Shown piece after piece: positions 1 to 9,260 of a stretch of DNA of 64,000 bases. The notes under the pieces are model-generated. The model worked only from the letters and a program-made list of their open reading frames with translations, ran no database searches and was not told where the DNA came from. The number at the start of each line of letters is the position of its first letter. The first letter of the stretch is position 1. The DNA is taken from positions 3,472,001 to 3,536,000 of the forward strand of contig NZ_CAJRAF010000002.1 in NCBI RefSeq assembly GCF_907164905.1, given 5' to 3'. The stretch is from Dyadobacter sp. CECT 9275. GTDB taxonomy: Bacteria > Bacteroidota > Bacteroidia > Cytophagales > Spirosomataceae. Both the position numbers and the translations under genes were made by a program.

Positions 1-1
1 A

Positions 2-358
2 GTCTCGGTAGGTGTTGCACTTATCTCGGCCATTGCAGCTTACGTCATGTATGTGTCCAAAGCCTCAGTACCTGCTCCGGACACAACGGAAAAATCAGGT
101 TTACAGAAACTGATTTACAACAAATATTATGTGGACGAACTCTATGATACTGTTTTTGTAAAACCCGTTAAAATGCTTTCCAATATCTTGTACAGTGCAG
201 GAGAGTTTGTCATCGACCTGTTTGTTTACGCAGCTGTAAAACTGGTTAATCTGCTTTCCGGATTGCTGAAGAAAACACAAACGGGATCTGTGGGAGATTA
301 TGTATTTGCTATGGTGCTGGGGATTGTTGCACTTTTGTTCTGGAAACTTTTGCTCTGA
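2..358 (+). CDS. nuoL: NADH-quinone oxidoreductase subunit L, C-terminal fragment
   Basis: This is the last 118 codons of the antiporter-like NuoL subunit of respiratory complex I; the gene begins before the window. The visible part holds the end of one membrane helix, a soluble stretch with the NuoL-typical NKYYVDELYD motif, then amphipathic and hydrophobic segments ending in a final membrane helix and a leucine-rich C-terminus. The reading frame is open from base 2. nuoM follows 49 bases later and then nuoN, the usual order at the end of a nuo operon. The family assignment rests on the C-terminal motif and the gene order, and both agree. Confidence 0.93.
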   Translation, partial: VSVGVALISAIAAYVMYVSKASVPAPDTTEKSGLQKLIYNKYYVDELYDTVFVKPVKMLSNILYSAGEFVIDLFVYAAVKLVNLLSGLLKKTQTGSVGDYVFAMVLGIVALLFWKLLL

Positions 359-407
359 TTTTGTTGATATACCGTTCACATTTGTTGCTGACCGTTGACC
401 TGAAAAT

Positions 408-1853
408 ATGCTTACTCTATTTCTTATACTTTTACCAATTGCCGCCGGCCTCATTACCTTCCTTGTTGGTGACCGTCTTGCAAAGCAGGTAGCACTCATT
501 GGCGGACTGGCTGAACTGGCCCTTGCAGCTTCGGTATGGTCTCAGTTTGACCCTTCTGCCGGTATTCAATTCTCTTTCAGATACAACTGGCTGGCATCAG
601 GAAGCATTTCGTTTGCAGGCGGTATTGATGGTATAAGTATGCTGCTTGTATTGCTGACCACTTTCCTCACCCCTCTGATCATACTTTCTGCATTTGGCAA
701 CAATTATAAAAATACAGCTTCCTTTTACGCACTGATCCTTTTCATGGAAGCAGCGCTCATAGGGGTATTTACGGCAACAGATGCATTCCTTTTCTATCTT
801 TTCTTTGAAGCCGCGCTGATTCCCGTTTATTTCCTGGCGGCAGTCTGGGGCGGGGAAAACAGGCTGAAAGTTACATTCAAGTTTTTTATCTATACCATTT
901 TCGGAAGCCTCTTCATGTTTGTTGCGCTGGTATACCTGTACTATCAGACACCCGGTGCACACTCTTCGGAGATTCGCGCATTGTACGGCCTCCAGCTCAG
1001 TCCTTTAAGCCAAGGCTTCGTTTTCTGGGCATTCTTCATTGCCTTTGCTATTAAAATGCCTTTGTTTCCCTTCCATACCTGGCAACCCGATACCTACACC
1101 GAGTCTCCTACCCCGGCAACCATGTTACTTTCTGGTATTATGCTGAAAATGGGGGTATATGGGCTGATCCGTTTGCTGCTGCCCATTGTTCCGGAAGCGC
1201 TGGGTTCCTGGGGAATTGTCGCTGTCATATTATCGGTAATAGGGATTATATATGGATCCATTATCGCGATTCAGCAAAGTGATATGAAGCGGCTGATCGC
1301 CTATTCATCCTTTGCACACGTGGGGCTGATGGCCGCGGGTGTGTTTTCCTCCTCTGCCAACGGCCTGCAGGGAGCCCTGATTCAGATGCTTGCGCACGGT
1401 ATCAATGTAGTTGGCTTGTTTTTCATTATTGATATTATCTACGCCCGCACCAAAACAAGGTACCTGGACCAGCTCGGGGGTATCAGTCAGAGCGCTTCTC
1501 ATTTAAGTGTTTACTTTATGATACTGCTACTGGGAAGTGTGGCATTACCTCTTACAAATGGCTTTGTTGGTGAATTCCTGCTGCTTTCCAGCGTATTTCA
1601 TTACGACCATTGGCTAGGTGCTATTGCCGGTCTGACGATCATACTGGGTTCTGTTTATATGCTGAGATTATTTCAGAAGTCGATGTTCGGACCGAAATCC
1701 AAGTGGGTGGAAGGCTTTCAGGATTTAACGCTTAAGGAAAGAGCTGTTTTGTTGCCGCTAATCATTATGGTTTTCTGGATTGGTATTTACCCCAACACCT
1801 TCCTGAAACTCACAGAACCGGCTGTTAATCAACTGTTAACACTTGTGAAGTAA
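408..1853 (+). CDS. nuoM: NADH-quinone oxidoreductase subunit M
   Basis: A 481-residue, almost wholly hydrophobic protein, the normal length for the NuoM proton-pumping subunit of complex I (about 14 membrane helices). The conserved functional residues of the family are recognisable: the helix-5 glutamate in FLFYLFFEAALIP, and a lysine in the segment AFAIKMPLFPFHTWQPD, followed by the SPTPATMLLSGIMLKMG motif typical of proton-translocating Nqo13/NuoM proteins. It is the second gene of the visible nuoL-nuoM-nuoN operon, with 49 and 65 bases to its neighbours. It acts in the cytoplasmic membrane as one of three antiporter-like modules. Confidence 0.97.
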   Translation: MLTLFLILLPIAAGLITFLVGDRLAKQVALIGGLAELALAASVWSQFDPSAGIQFSFRYNWLASGSISFAGGIDGISMLLVLLTTFLTPLIILSAFGNNYKNTASFYALILFMEAALIGVFTATDAFLFYLFFEAALIPVYFLAAVWGGENRLKVTFKFFIYTIFGSLFMFVALVYLYYQTPGAHSSEIRALYGLQLSPLSQGFVFWAFFIAFAIKMPLFPFHTWQPDTYTESPTPATMLLSGIMLKMGVYGLIRLLLPIVPEALGSWGIVAVILSVIGIIYGSIIAIQQSDMKRLIAYSSFAHVGLMAAGVFSSSANGLQGALIQMLAHGINVVGLFFIIDIIYARTKTRYLDQLGGISQSASHLSVYFMILLLGSVALPLTNGFVGEFLLLSSVFHYDHWLGAIAGLTIILGSVYMLRLFQKSMFGPKSKWVEGFQDLTLKERAVLLPLIIMVFWIGIYPNTFLKLTEPAVNQLLTLVK

Positions 1854-1918
1854 TCAGTGAGATATCCGGACTATGTACCGGTTGTCTGTATTAAAATGAT
1901 AAACGATAAATAATAGAT

Positions 1919-3316
1919 ATGTATCCCATTATCCTGTTGTCAGTTCTTGGAGTCGTGACACTGTTTCTAGGGTTCTCGAAATCGAAGAATGTTTTATTGC
2001 CTTCTGTTCTGTTTTTTCTGATCGTTGCTTTGGCGGGTAACTTCATTGAATGGAACCAGGGTCCCCTGCTTTACTTTTATGACATGTTCAGGGTGGACAA
2101 CCTCACATTGGCATTCAACGGGATTGTGCTGGTTTCAGCATTTATGATCGTGGCAATATCCGGTGGCTTTCGCGACAACTCAGATTCCGAACCGGCTGAA
2201 TACTATGCTCTGATGTTATTTTCAATTGTTGGTGCCATTATGATGATCGGATTTGAACACCTGATCATGCTTTTCATCGGCATTGAAATCCTTTCTGTTG
2301 CCATGTACGTCCTCACCGGAAGCAACAAACGAAATTTACGCTCCAATGAGGCCGCATTGAAATACTTCCTGATGGGTGCTTTTGCTACCGGATTCATCCT
2401 TTTTGGAATAACACTCATCTACGGTGCAACTGGCTCGTTCAAACTGAGCCAGATACAGTCTTTTGTCACCATTACCAATACCGCAGCACCTTCCTATCTG
2501 CTTTACGCGGGTCTGATGCTCCTACTGATCGGTATGCTGTTTAAAGTTTCGGCAGCACCCTTTCACTTCTGGACACCCGACGTTTACGAAGGAGCACCAA
2601 CCATCTTCACAGCATTCATGTCCACCATTGTTAAGACAGCAGGCTTTGCTGCCATTTACCGGTTGCTGGATCATTCCTTTGGAAGTGCTTACAGTTTTTG
2701 GGGCATTGTGATTGCTGCCATTTCCGTGCTGACACTCGTTGTGGGAAATATCGGAGCAGCCGGGCAAAGCAGTTTCAAACGGATGCTTGCTTATTCAGGT
2801 ATATCACATGCCGGTTACATGCTGATCGCCATCACTGCTTTCACCAGGCCATCCGAGAACGCCATCGTCTTTTATTCGATCGCTTATTCTCTTTCCACGA
2901 TATGCGCCTTCGCAGTGCTCATGCTTGTTTCAAAAGAGAAGACCGTCGAAGGCCAGCCATTTGAACATTATGATGCTTTCAACGGCCTGTCTAAAAAGAA
3001 TCCTTTACTAGCGTTTGTCATGACAGTTTCTATGCTGTCGCTGGCAGGTATACCTCTGACTGCCGGTTTTTGGGGCAAATTTATGGTCTTCAGCAGCGCT
3101 GCTGAAAGAGGTATCATCTGGATTGCAGTAATCGCGGTACTTATGTCCACAGTCGGAATATATTATTACTTCCGGGTCATTATTGCGTCTTATCTTAAAG
3201 AGGGGAATCTGATTCAGATACGGATCGCTCCTTTTTATCAGATCATACTGGTTGTAGCTACCTTTATAACGCTCTTATTAGGTTTAGCTCCTGGTTTGCT
3301 GGAGGGTATCATTTAA
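1919..3316 (+). CDS. nuoN: NADH-quinone oxidoreductase subunit N
   Basis: A 465-residue multi-helix membrane protein matching NuoN, the antiporter-like complex I subunit that sits nearest NuoM's partners in the membrane arm. Family motifs are visible: a glutamate in the LFIGIEILSVAMYVLTG helix, and the channel lysine region KVSAAPFHFWTPDVYEG, followed by a second lysine in STIVKTAGFAA. It is the last gene of the nuo operon in this window; a strong intrinsic terminator starts 21 bases after its stop. The start codon is ATG and the spacing from nuoM is short, so translation from a common transcript is likely. Confidence 0.97.
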   Translation: MYPIILLSVLGVVTLFLGFSKSKNVLLPSVLFFLIVALAGNFIEWNQGPLLYFYDMFRVDNLTLAFNGIVLVSAFMIVAISGGFRDNSDSEPAEYYALMLFSIVGAIMMIGFEHLIMLFIGIEILSVAMYVLTGSNKRNLRSNEAALKYFLMGAFATGFILFGITLIYGATGSFKLSQIQSFVTITNTAAPSYLLYAGLMLLLIGMLFKVSAAPFHFWTPDVYEGAPTIFTAFMSTIVKTAGFAAIYRLLDHSFGSAYSFWGIVIAAISVLTLVVGNIGAAGQSSFKRMLAYSGISHAGYMLIAITAFTRPSENAIVFYSIAYSLSTICAFAVLMLVSKEKTVEGQPFEHYDAFNGLSKKNPLLAFVMTVSMLSLAGIPLTAGFWGKFMVFSSAAERGIIWIAVIAVLMSTVGIYYYFRVIIASYLKEGNLIQIRIAPFYQIILVVATFITLLLGLAPGLLEGII

Positions 3317-3337
3317 TGCAAAAAACTCGTTTTCTAA

Positions 3338-3366
3338 AGGAGGCTTAGAACGAGCCTCCTTTTTTT
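3338..3366 (+). terminator. Intrinsic terminator after nuoN
   Basis: AGGAGGCT and AGCCTCCT form a perfect 8-bp stem around a 7-base loop, followed directly by six T. It lies 21 bases past the nuoN stop and separates the complex I operon from the downstream sugar dehydratase gene. Confidence 0.88.
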
Positions 3367-3490
3367 GTAATGTTTAATACTGGCACGACAATTATACAGT
3401 ATTAATTATCTATCGGAGAATAATTTTAAGTATGCTTCTGTATATTTGGTGTTCGCACGCATTCCTATGTAACTCTTTGACCCGTTAAGA

Positions 3491-5482
3491 ATGATTGCTA
3501 AATCTATAGAATTCTTATTCACCAAAGTACTGGAGAGTTACCAGCATCGTTTCGTATCACGCCGTCTCATACTTTCTATCGATCTCGTAATCGTCACATT
3601 TTCCTTTTTGCTGGCATGCACGTTAAGGTTTAATTTCAATTTTGACGACATCCCCTGGCGTATGTATCAGTACTTCCTGCTGATACTGCTACTGGTAAGG
3701 TCCGCTTTTTTTATCTTTTACAGGTCTTATTACGGAATTGTCAGGCATACGAGCATGGAAGATATCAAGATCATCTTCCAGACCGTCAGTTCAAGTACGT
3801 TGATGATTGCTTCATTTTCCGGGCTTGTATACTACTTTTCCGGAAACGTTTATCTGTACATACCTGTTTCCGTACTCCTTATTGAATATTTCATCTGTCT
3901 TTTCCTGCTGATCGCCAGCAGGTTTTTTGTTAAATCGATGTATGTCGATATCATGAAAGGGACCAAAAGGCAATCCGTGCAATCTGTGATCATTTATGGT
4001 GCCGGGTCGCTGGGTATCATTACGAAAAATGCCCTGCTACAGGAGGCCGGAAAATATGAGATCAAATGTTTTATTGACGACAACCCAACCCTTACCAACA
4101 ACTCGGTTGAAGGCGTGCGGGTATTTGACCTGCCTACCGCACTACAGAGATTTGTCGAGGGGCAGGGGGCAGTTCCCCAGATTATTCTGGCGGTGCAGAG
4201 TATATCCTCAGCAAGAAAAAAAGAACTCGCCGAGTTGTTTCTAAAATATAATATTGTGATGCGCATTGTTCCGTCCACGATTCAGTGGATGAATGGAACG
4301 TTTAACAGTGAACAAATCAGGAACATTAAAATTGAGGATCTGCTGGAGCGGGAACAGATCATTTTGCATGATGAAAACATCCGGGCACAGATCACCGGGA
4401 AAAGGATAATGATCACAGGTGCGGCAGGGTCTATCGGAAGTGAGCTCACCCGTCAGATTTCGGTTTATGCCCCGGCAGAGCTTTATCTGCTCGATCAGTC
4501 GGAGTCTGGCCTGTACGATCTGGAGTTTGATATCCAGCAGAACCTGGACAAGAAAACAAAAATGTCCGTCCATTCCGTGGTTTGTGATGTGAAGGATGTC
4601 GTTCGCATGCATACCGTTTTTGAGGAGGCGCGTCCCGAAATTGTTTTTCATACCGCTGCATACAAACACGTGCCCCTGATGGAAAAATTTCCGTATGAGG
4701 CGGTAAAAACAAATGTGCTGGGAACCAAAACCGTTGCAGACCTCAGTGCCAAATTTAAGGTAGAAGAATTTGTTTTCGTATCTACCGATAAGGCCGTAAA
4801 CCCAACCAACGTAATGGGTGCTTCCAAGCGGCTGGCAGAAATATATCTTCAGGATTTAAACAGTAACCCAAATATAAAAACCCGCTACATAGTCACCCGT
4901 TTTGGTAACGTGTTGGGCTCCAACGGGTCAGTGGTTCCCCTTTTCAAAAAACAAATCCAGGCGGGCGGCCCTGTGACCGTAACGCATCCGGAAATCATAA
5001 GGTATTTTATGACGATCAGCGAAGCCTGCCAGCTGGTACTGGAAGCCGGGGCAATGGGTATGGGTGGCGAAATTTTTGTTTTCGATATGGGCGAGGCTGT
5101 CAGGATTCAGGATCTTGCCCGCAAAATGATCCAGCTCTCGGGTTATATCGTGGATAAGGATATCTCCATCTCTTATACCGGCTTACGTCCCGGCGAGAAA
5201 TTATATGAAGAACTTCTGGCCGACCACGAGCATAATATTCAGACGCATCATCCAAAAATCATGATTGCCCGCATGCAGCCAATGGATTTGTCGGGTATAC
5301 GTGAAAAAATTTCTCTGCTTTCTTTAGCCATGCAGTCTGCGGATGCAGAACAGATTGTAGCCCTTCTGAAAGCATGTATACCGGAATTTATAAGTAATAA
5401 TTCGGTCTTCGAGAAACTTGACATAAAGCCCGATCATAAAATCGGAAAGTCGACCTTACCTTGGCAGAAATCCAGTGTCTGA
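3491..5482 (+). CDS. Membrane-bound NDP-sugar epimerase/4,6-dehydratase, CapD/WbpM type
   Basis: This 663-residue protein has the architecture of large UDP-GlcNAc-type 4,6-dehydratases that make precursors for surface glycans. Four to five hydrophobic segments lie in roughly the first 150 residues, then a CoA-binding-like Rossmann unit with a GAGSLGI glycine motif near residue 170, then the catalytic SDR domain starting with ITGAAGSIGSE near residue 307. The active-site signature is STDKAVNPTNVMGASKR near residue 430, where the usual SDR tyrosine is replaced by methionine; this is characteristic of the FlaA1/PglF/WbpM group. It stands alone here, with no sugar transferases adjacent. Its 3' end overlaps the convergent esterase gene by 27 bases. 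The exact substrate cannot be read from sequence. Confidence 0.9.
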   Translation: MIAKSIEFLFTKVLESYQHRFVSRRLILSIDLVIVTFSFLLACTLRFNFNFDDIPWRMYQYFLLILLLVRSAFFIFYRSYYGIVRHTSMEDIKIIFQTVSSSTLMIASFSGLVYYFSGNVYLYIPVSVLLIEYFICLFLLIASRFFVKSMYVDIMKGTKRQSVQSVIIYGAGSLGIITKNALLQEAGKYEIKCFIDDNPTLTNNSVEGVRVFDLPTALQRFVEGQGAVPQIILAVQSISSARKKELAELFLKYNIVMRIVPSTIQWMNGTFNSEQIRNIKIEDLLEREQIILHDENIRAQITGKRIMITGAAGSIGSELTRQISVYAPAELYLLDQSESGLYDLEFDIQQNLDKKTKMSVHSVVCDVKDVVRMHTVFEEARPEIVFHTAAYKHVPLMEKFPYEAVKTNVLGTKTVADLSAKFKVEEFVFVSTDKAVNPTNVMGASKRLAEIYLQDLNSNPNIKTRYIVTRFGNVLGSNGSVVPLFKKQIQAGGPVTVTHPEIIRYFMTISEACQLVLEAGAMGMGGEIFVFDMGEAVRIQDLARKMIQLSGYIVDKDISISYTGLRPGEKLYEELLADHEHNIQTHHPKIMIARMQPMDLSGIREKISLLSLAMQSADAEQIVALLKACIPEFISNNSVFEKLDIKPDHKIGKSTLPWQKSSV

Positions 5483-6352
5483 CATCCAAGCCAGATTTCG
5501 TCCGAACCATTCTGCAAAAGCTGGCCTTTTAAGGTACCCGTGTTCCCCCCTGGCATAAATATGCATTTCTGACAAAACCTTATTCGCTGTTAACGCTTCA
5601 TAAAACAGGATACTGTGGGCAACAGGAACCACAGTGTCATCACTGGCGTGGGTTATGAAAGCTGGTGGCGTCTTTGACGTTACCTGAAATTCGTTTGAAA
5701 AATAACGCTGCTGGCCTGAGGATGTAGCAGATCCCAACAAATTCTTGGCGGATCCGACATGTCCTATCCCGTCCATGAAACTGATGACCGGATAAACCAG
5801 AATCATAAAGTCGGGGCGCAGACTTGTTTTGTTTTTATTTTCTATGAAAGTACTGTCAAAGTGCGTTCCGGCAGTGGCTGCCAGATGCCCTCCTGCGGAG
5901 AAACCCATTACCCCTATTTTCAGAGGGTCCAATTTCCAGCCCGTTGAATTCTCACGGATTGTTTTTATAGCCTGCTGAACATCCTGCAACGGGCCGACCG
6001 CCTGGTTCTGCATGTGCTTACTGTCTGGCAGCCGGTATTTCAGTACAAATGCTGTAACCCCGGCTTCGTTAAAGGCCTTAGCCACCTGGTACCCTTCCCT
6101 GTCGATCACCAGTACGCCGTAGCCGCCCCCCGGGCAAATGATGACGGATGTACCATTTGCCTTTCCTGCTGGCGGTGTAAAAATCGTTAAGGTCGGATGA
6201 GAAACTTTTCTTGCCACTCCATCTTTGATAACCTCTTCATCGGCTGCGCCTTTAGCCCCCGGAATTTCACCAGGATACAGATCCATTACCTTTTGGCTAT
6301 ATGCCACGCCCGAAATCATCACGACTCCAAGGGCAATCAAAAATTTTCTCAT
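5456..6352 (-). CDS. Secreted alpha/beta-hydrolase, acetyl/feruloyl esterase-like
   Basis: A 298-residue protein with a signal peptide (MRKFLIALGVVMISGVAYSQ) and an alpha/beta-hydrolase fold of the carbohydrate-esterase type. The oxyanion-hole motif is ICPGGGYG near residue 72, the nucleophile elbow GFSAGG near residue 150, an acid candidate in HASDDTVVP, and the histidine in GEHGYL. Such enzymes often remove acetyl or aryl esters from sugars, but the substrate here is unknown. It follows the short-chain dehydrogenase by 21 bases on the same strand, so the two are probably co-transcribed. Its 3' end overlaps the convergent dehydratase gene by 27 bases. Confidence 0.85.
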   Translation of the reverse strand: MRKFLIALGVVMISGVAYSQKVMDLYPGEIPGAKGAADEEVIKDGVARKVSHPTLTIFTPPAGKANGTSVIICPGGGYGVLVIDREGYQVAKAFNEAGVTAFVLKYRLPDSKHMQNQAVGPLQDVQQAIKTIRENSTGWKLDPLKIGVMGFSAGGHLAATAGTHFDSTFIENKNKTSLRPDFMILVYPVISFMDGIGHVGSAKNLLGSATSSGQQRYFSNEFQVTSKTPPAFITHASDDTVVPVAHSILFYEALTANKVLSEMHIYARGEHGYLKRPAFAEWFGRNLAWMSDTGFLPR

Positions 6353-6373
6353 CCGGATATTTTCAGAAATATA

Positions 6374-7159
6374 CTATTCGCTGATCGCACGATCCAGGTG
6401 AACATAACCGCCATCCACATGAATAAGCTGCCCGGTGGTGTGGCTGGAACGTACGGATAAAAGGAAGACCGCCATATTTGCAATTTCCTCCGCAGTGGTC
6501 ATGCGGTTTTCCAAAGGAATTTTGCTCACAATGGAAGCAAGTTTCTCCTTAGGATTTGGAAGAGTCTGTATCCATTTCTCATACAGCGGTGTATAGCACT
6601 CCGCAACAATTACGGCATTGACACGGATTCCAAATGGCAACAATTCAACTGCCCATTCGCGGGTGAGTGCGTTTCTTCCTCCGTTTGCAGCCGCATACGC
6701 CGAAGTTCCTCCCTGCCCTGTTTCAGCGGTTTTCGAACCTATATTCAAAATTGCGCCCCGCGATTTCTTAAGAGCAGGAAGTGCATGATGCGCTATCAGA
6801 TAATAATGGATGAGGTTACTGTGCAAGCTTTGCATAAACTTTTCGTAACTGCCTTTTTCCAGCCCCACACCATCATTTACACCGGCGTTATTCACAAGGC
6901 CATCAATGCTTCCGAAAGTATCCAGCACGGTATCCACCACTTTTGCGCATTCCTGCGGGTCAGACAGCTCCGCCGTAACCTGAAACGCACGGTATCCCTC
7001 TTCTTCTATTTCCGAAACAGCCTGCTGGTTATCCGCTCCGTTACGGCCGATGATCACCGGTACGGCCCCTTCCTTTGCTAATACGCCCGCTATTCCGCGG
7101 CCAATTCCCTTTGCCCCTCCCGTAACGATGATAATCTTGTCCTTTAATTCCAAATCCAT
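6374..7159 (-). CDS. Short-chain dehydrogenase with Tyr-x3-Asn active-site variant (L-fucose dehydrogenase-like)
   Basis: A 261-residue classical SDR. The cofactor motif TGGAKGIG lies near residue 14, NNAG near residue 90, and the C-terminus ends in the usual GGYVHLD strand. The catalytic segment reads YAAANGG near residue 155: tyrosine is present, but the lysine normally four residues later is asparagine. The flanking sequence (ALTREWAVELLPFGIRVNAV) resembles sugar dehydrogenases of the L-fucose dehydrogenase group, which I recall can carry this change. It is the first gene of a probable pair with the downstream secreted esterase. The substrate is inferred only from resemblance. Confidence 0.82.
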   Translation of the reverse strand: MDLELKDKIIIVTGGAKGIGRGIAGVLAKEGAVPVIIGRNGADNQQAVSEIEEEGYRAFQVTAELSDPQECAKVVDTVLDTFGSIDGLVNNAGVNDGVGLEKGSYEKFMQSLHSNLIHYYLIAHHALPALKKSRGAILNIGSKTAETGQGGTSAYAAANGGRNALTREWAVELLPFGIRVNAVIVAECYTPLYEKWIQTLPNPKEKLASIVSKIPLENRMTTAEEIANMAVFLLSVRSSHTTGQLIHVDGGYVHLDRAISE

Positions 7160-7598
7160 GATACCTGTTGTTCTAATTTTTTTCTAATAATGATAAATGA
7201 TACTATTTCTTAACTTTCAGCTGCCTATCGTTCTGATACACTTTTTAAACCGCATTATAGCAGAAACAGGCTATCCCGGGCACATTCATATTAAGGCTCC
7301 GACTGCGGGAATTTACCGTATAGGCTGCCGGATTGTACCAGCTCTTTCCTTCTAAATGCATATCTGAGAATTGCATCATTCTATGTTTATTGTGTTAATA
7401 TCATTAATTTAATATAATATTTACAAGAAAATAAAATTATGTTTGTCGCCCGTTTACTTCATGAAATGCAAAAAATTAGTTAGTTTTGTGTACTATCCGA
7501 AAGTTACACTAGTTTCTTTGATGAGTGATATATCGAATTATTGAACTCTTTTTTACTATAATGACTTTCCCTTTACAAATAAAAACTGATTGAAGAGA
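7160..7598. other. AT-rich intergenic region between divergent genes
   Basis: This 439-base gap separates the leftward dehydrogenase from the rightward hydrolase, so it should contain promoters for both. I see one TAnnTTTG box (TAGTTTTG, 7481-7488, plus strand) about 110 bases before the hydrolase start, without a convincing upstream -33 element. I see no reading frame of note, RNA gene or repeat. Confidence 0.5.
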
Positions 7599-8372
7599 AT
7601 GAAATATTCAATACATGCCGAAGGCAAGTTTCAATTTATCGACGAAGGAAAAGGCGAAACGTTGCTCCTTTTACATGGCCTTTTCGGTGCCTTGAGTAAT
7701 TGGGATGGTATTATTGACGGATTTTCTTCCCGCTTCCGGGTAATTATCCCTTTGCTTCCCATTTATGAACTGCCTCCGCGCGAGGCCGGGCTGGAAGCAC
7801 TGCTGGCATTTCTGGAAGATTTTGTTTCATTTAAGAATCTGACAAATGTAACCGTCATCGGAAACTCTCTGGGCGGACATATAGGGTTGTTGTATACCTT
7901 AAAAAATCAGGACAATGTGGTCCGGCTTGTTCTGACAGGCAGTTCAGGGCTTTTCGAAAACTCGATGGGCGGCTCGTTCCCCAAAAGAGGAAGTTATGAA
8001 TATATTAAGGAAAGGGTTGCTTATACCTTTTACGACCCCGCAGTGGCAACAAAAGATCTGATCGACGAAGTTTTTGAAACCACATCGAGTATTCCAAAGT
8101 GTATGAGTATTGTAGGGATAGCCAAATCCGCTCAGCGGCACAACCTTGCAAAAGATCTGCATGAGATAAAAGTTCCGACTTTGCTCGTCTGGGGACTGAA
8201 TGATACAATCACCCCACCACATGTGGGGTATGAATTCAACCGTCTGATTGAGGGTTCTGAACTTTATTTTATTGATAAATGCTGCCACGCTCCCATGATG
8301 GAGCATCCGCAGGAATTTAATACCATCCTGGAAAGCTTTTTAGAAAAACATATTTCGGTTCCGGTCGAATAA
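7599..8372 (+). CDS. Alpha/beta-fold hydrolase
   Basis: A 257-residue cytoplasmic alpha/beta hydrolase without a signal peptide. The family features are LLLHGLFG (oxyanion hole) near residue 26, the nucleophile elbow GNSLGGH near residue 92, the acidic residue in WGLNDTITPP and the histidine in CCHAPMMEHP. The ATG at 7599 is preferred over an upstream TTG because the domain begins immediately after it. A compact intrinsic terminator follows the stop, so it is probably a monocistronic unit. The substrate cannot be assigned; lipase, esterase or C-C hydrolase activity are all possible for this fold. Confidence 0.85.
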   Translation: MKYSIHAEGKFQFIDEGKGETLLLLHGLFGALSNWDGIIDGFSSRFRVIIPLLPIYELPPREAGLEALLAFLEDFVSFKNLTNVTVIGNSLGGHIGLLYTLKNQDNVVRLVLTGSSGLFENSMGGSFPKRGSYEYIKERVAYTFYDPAVATKDLIDEVFETTSSIPKCMSIVGIAKSAQRHNLAKDLHEIKVPTLLVWGLNDTITPPHVGYEFNRLIEGSELYFIDKCCHAPMMEHPQEFNTILESFLEKHISVPVE

Positions 8373-8378
8373 TTTTTT

Positions 8379-8402
8379 AAAGAGCCTGCTGGCTCTTTTT
8401 TT
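8379..8402 (+). terminator. Intrinsic terminator after the hydrolase gene
   Basis: AAAGAGCC and GGCTCTTT form an 8-bp stem closing a TGCT loop, running into a T tract. It starts 7 bases past the stop codon of the hydrolase. Confidence 0.88.
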
Positions 8403-8481
8403 ATAGGAAATAATATCTTTTACATACGAAAGTTGACACATATTCAGTTTTTTTATAGCTTCGGCTAAACGACACCAAATT

Positions 8482-9153
8482 ATGATTGCCACCTCCTTGA
8501 TAAATCCTATGATCCCAGCGCTCAAGCTTACCGACACGGTAAGCATGGCACTAGACTGGATGGATGAGTTTGAGGTAAAGCAACTGGTTGTCGTAGATGC
8601 AGGAAGTTACAAAGGCATTGTTTCCGAAGATATTCTGTTTGACTTCACCGACAGTTCGCAGCCACTCACCAAAATAATCATTCAGCACGAAGATATCTTC
8701 GCATTGGAAGATCAGCATACTTATGAGCTACTACGGCTGGTCAACGAATTCGGACTGGCTGTCGTTCCTGTGTTACACGACGACCGTACCTTTGCTGGTA
8801 CCATTATCGCCACCGATCTTGTCGAACGTTTCGTTAATGATCTGGGTATTCAGGAAAAAGGTGCCGTTCTGGTACTGAAAATTGCTGAAAGAGATTACTC
8901 CCTGTCCGAAATAAGCCGGCTTGTGGAGTCCAACGGCACCAAAATTCTGAGCAGTTACTATTCGTCCGGTGATTCGATGCGGCCCGTTTCCGATGCCCGT
9001 CTTACCCTAAAGTTAAACCGTACGCACATTACACCTTTAATTGCTACGCTGGAAAGGTTCGGATATGATATTGAAGAGGCTCATGCCAATGATCCGATCG
9101 AAAGCGTTGACCAGGAACGGCTTGATATGCTGCTTCGCTACCTGGCCACCTGA
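8482..9153 (+). CDS. CBS-domain protein with C-terminal ACT-like region
   Basis: A 223-residue soluble protein. Residues 1-120 hold two CBS-type repeats (MALDWMDEFEVKQLVVVDAG with YKGIVSEDILFDF, then LLRLVNEFGLAVVPV with FAGTIIATDLVERF), a module that usually binds adenine nucleotides. Residues 135-215 (GAVLVLKIAERDYSLSEISR) look like an ACT-type regulatory domain. It lies 107 bases upstream of NAD kinase on the same strand, an arrangement I recall from other Cytophagales. A nucleotide-sensing role tied to NAD(P) supply is inference only. Confidence 0.8.
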   Translation: MIATSLINPMIPALKLTDTVSMALDWMDEFEVKQLVVVDAGSYKGIVSEDILFDFTDSSQPLTKIIIQHEDIFALEDQHTYELLRLVNEFGLAVVPVLHDDRTFAGTIIATDLVERFVNDLGIQEKGAVLVLKIAERDYSLSEISRLVESNGTKILSSYYSSGDSMRPVSDARLTLKLNRTHITPLIATLERFGYDIEEAHANDPIESVDQERLDMLLRYLAT

Positions 9154-9260
9154 TACCTTGCACTTAATTTTATTTCTTCCTTCAAAAGCCGGGACTGTTT
9201 TTGAATCGGTATTTTTGCCCGTATCTTTCGGGTGAAACAAGCTCACTTAGATTTTCTTTC

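Noticed and set aside
101..499. Minus-strand frame of 132 codons over the nuoL/nuoM junction
   Set aside because: It lies antisense to two confident genes, has no recognisable domain and no supporting start context; a shadow frame.
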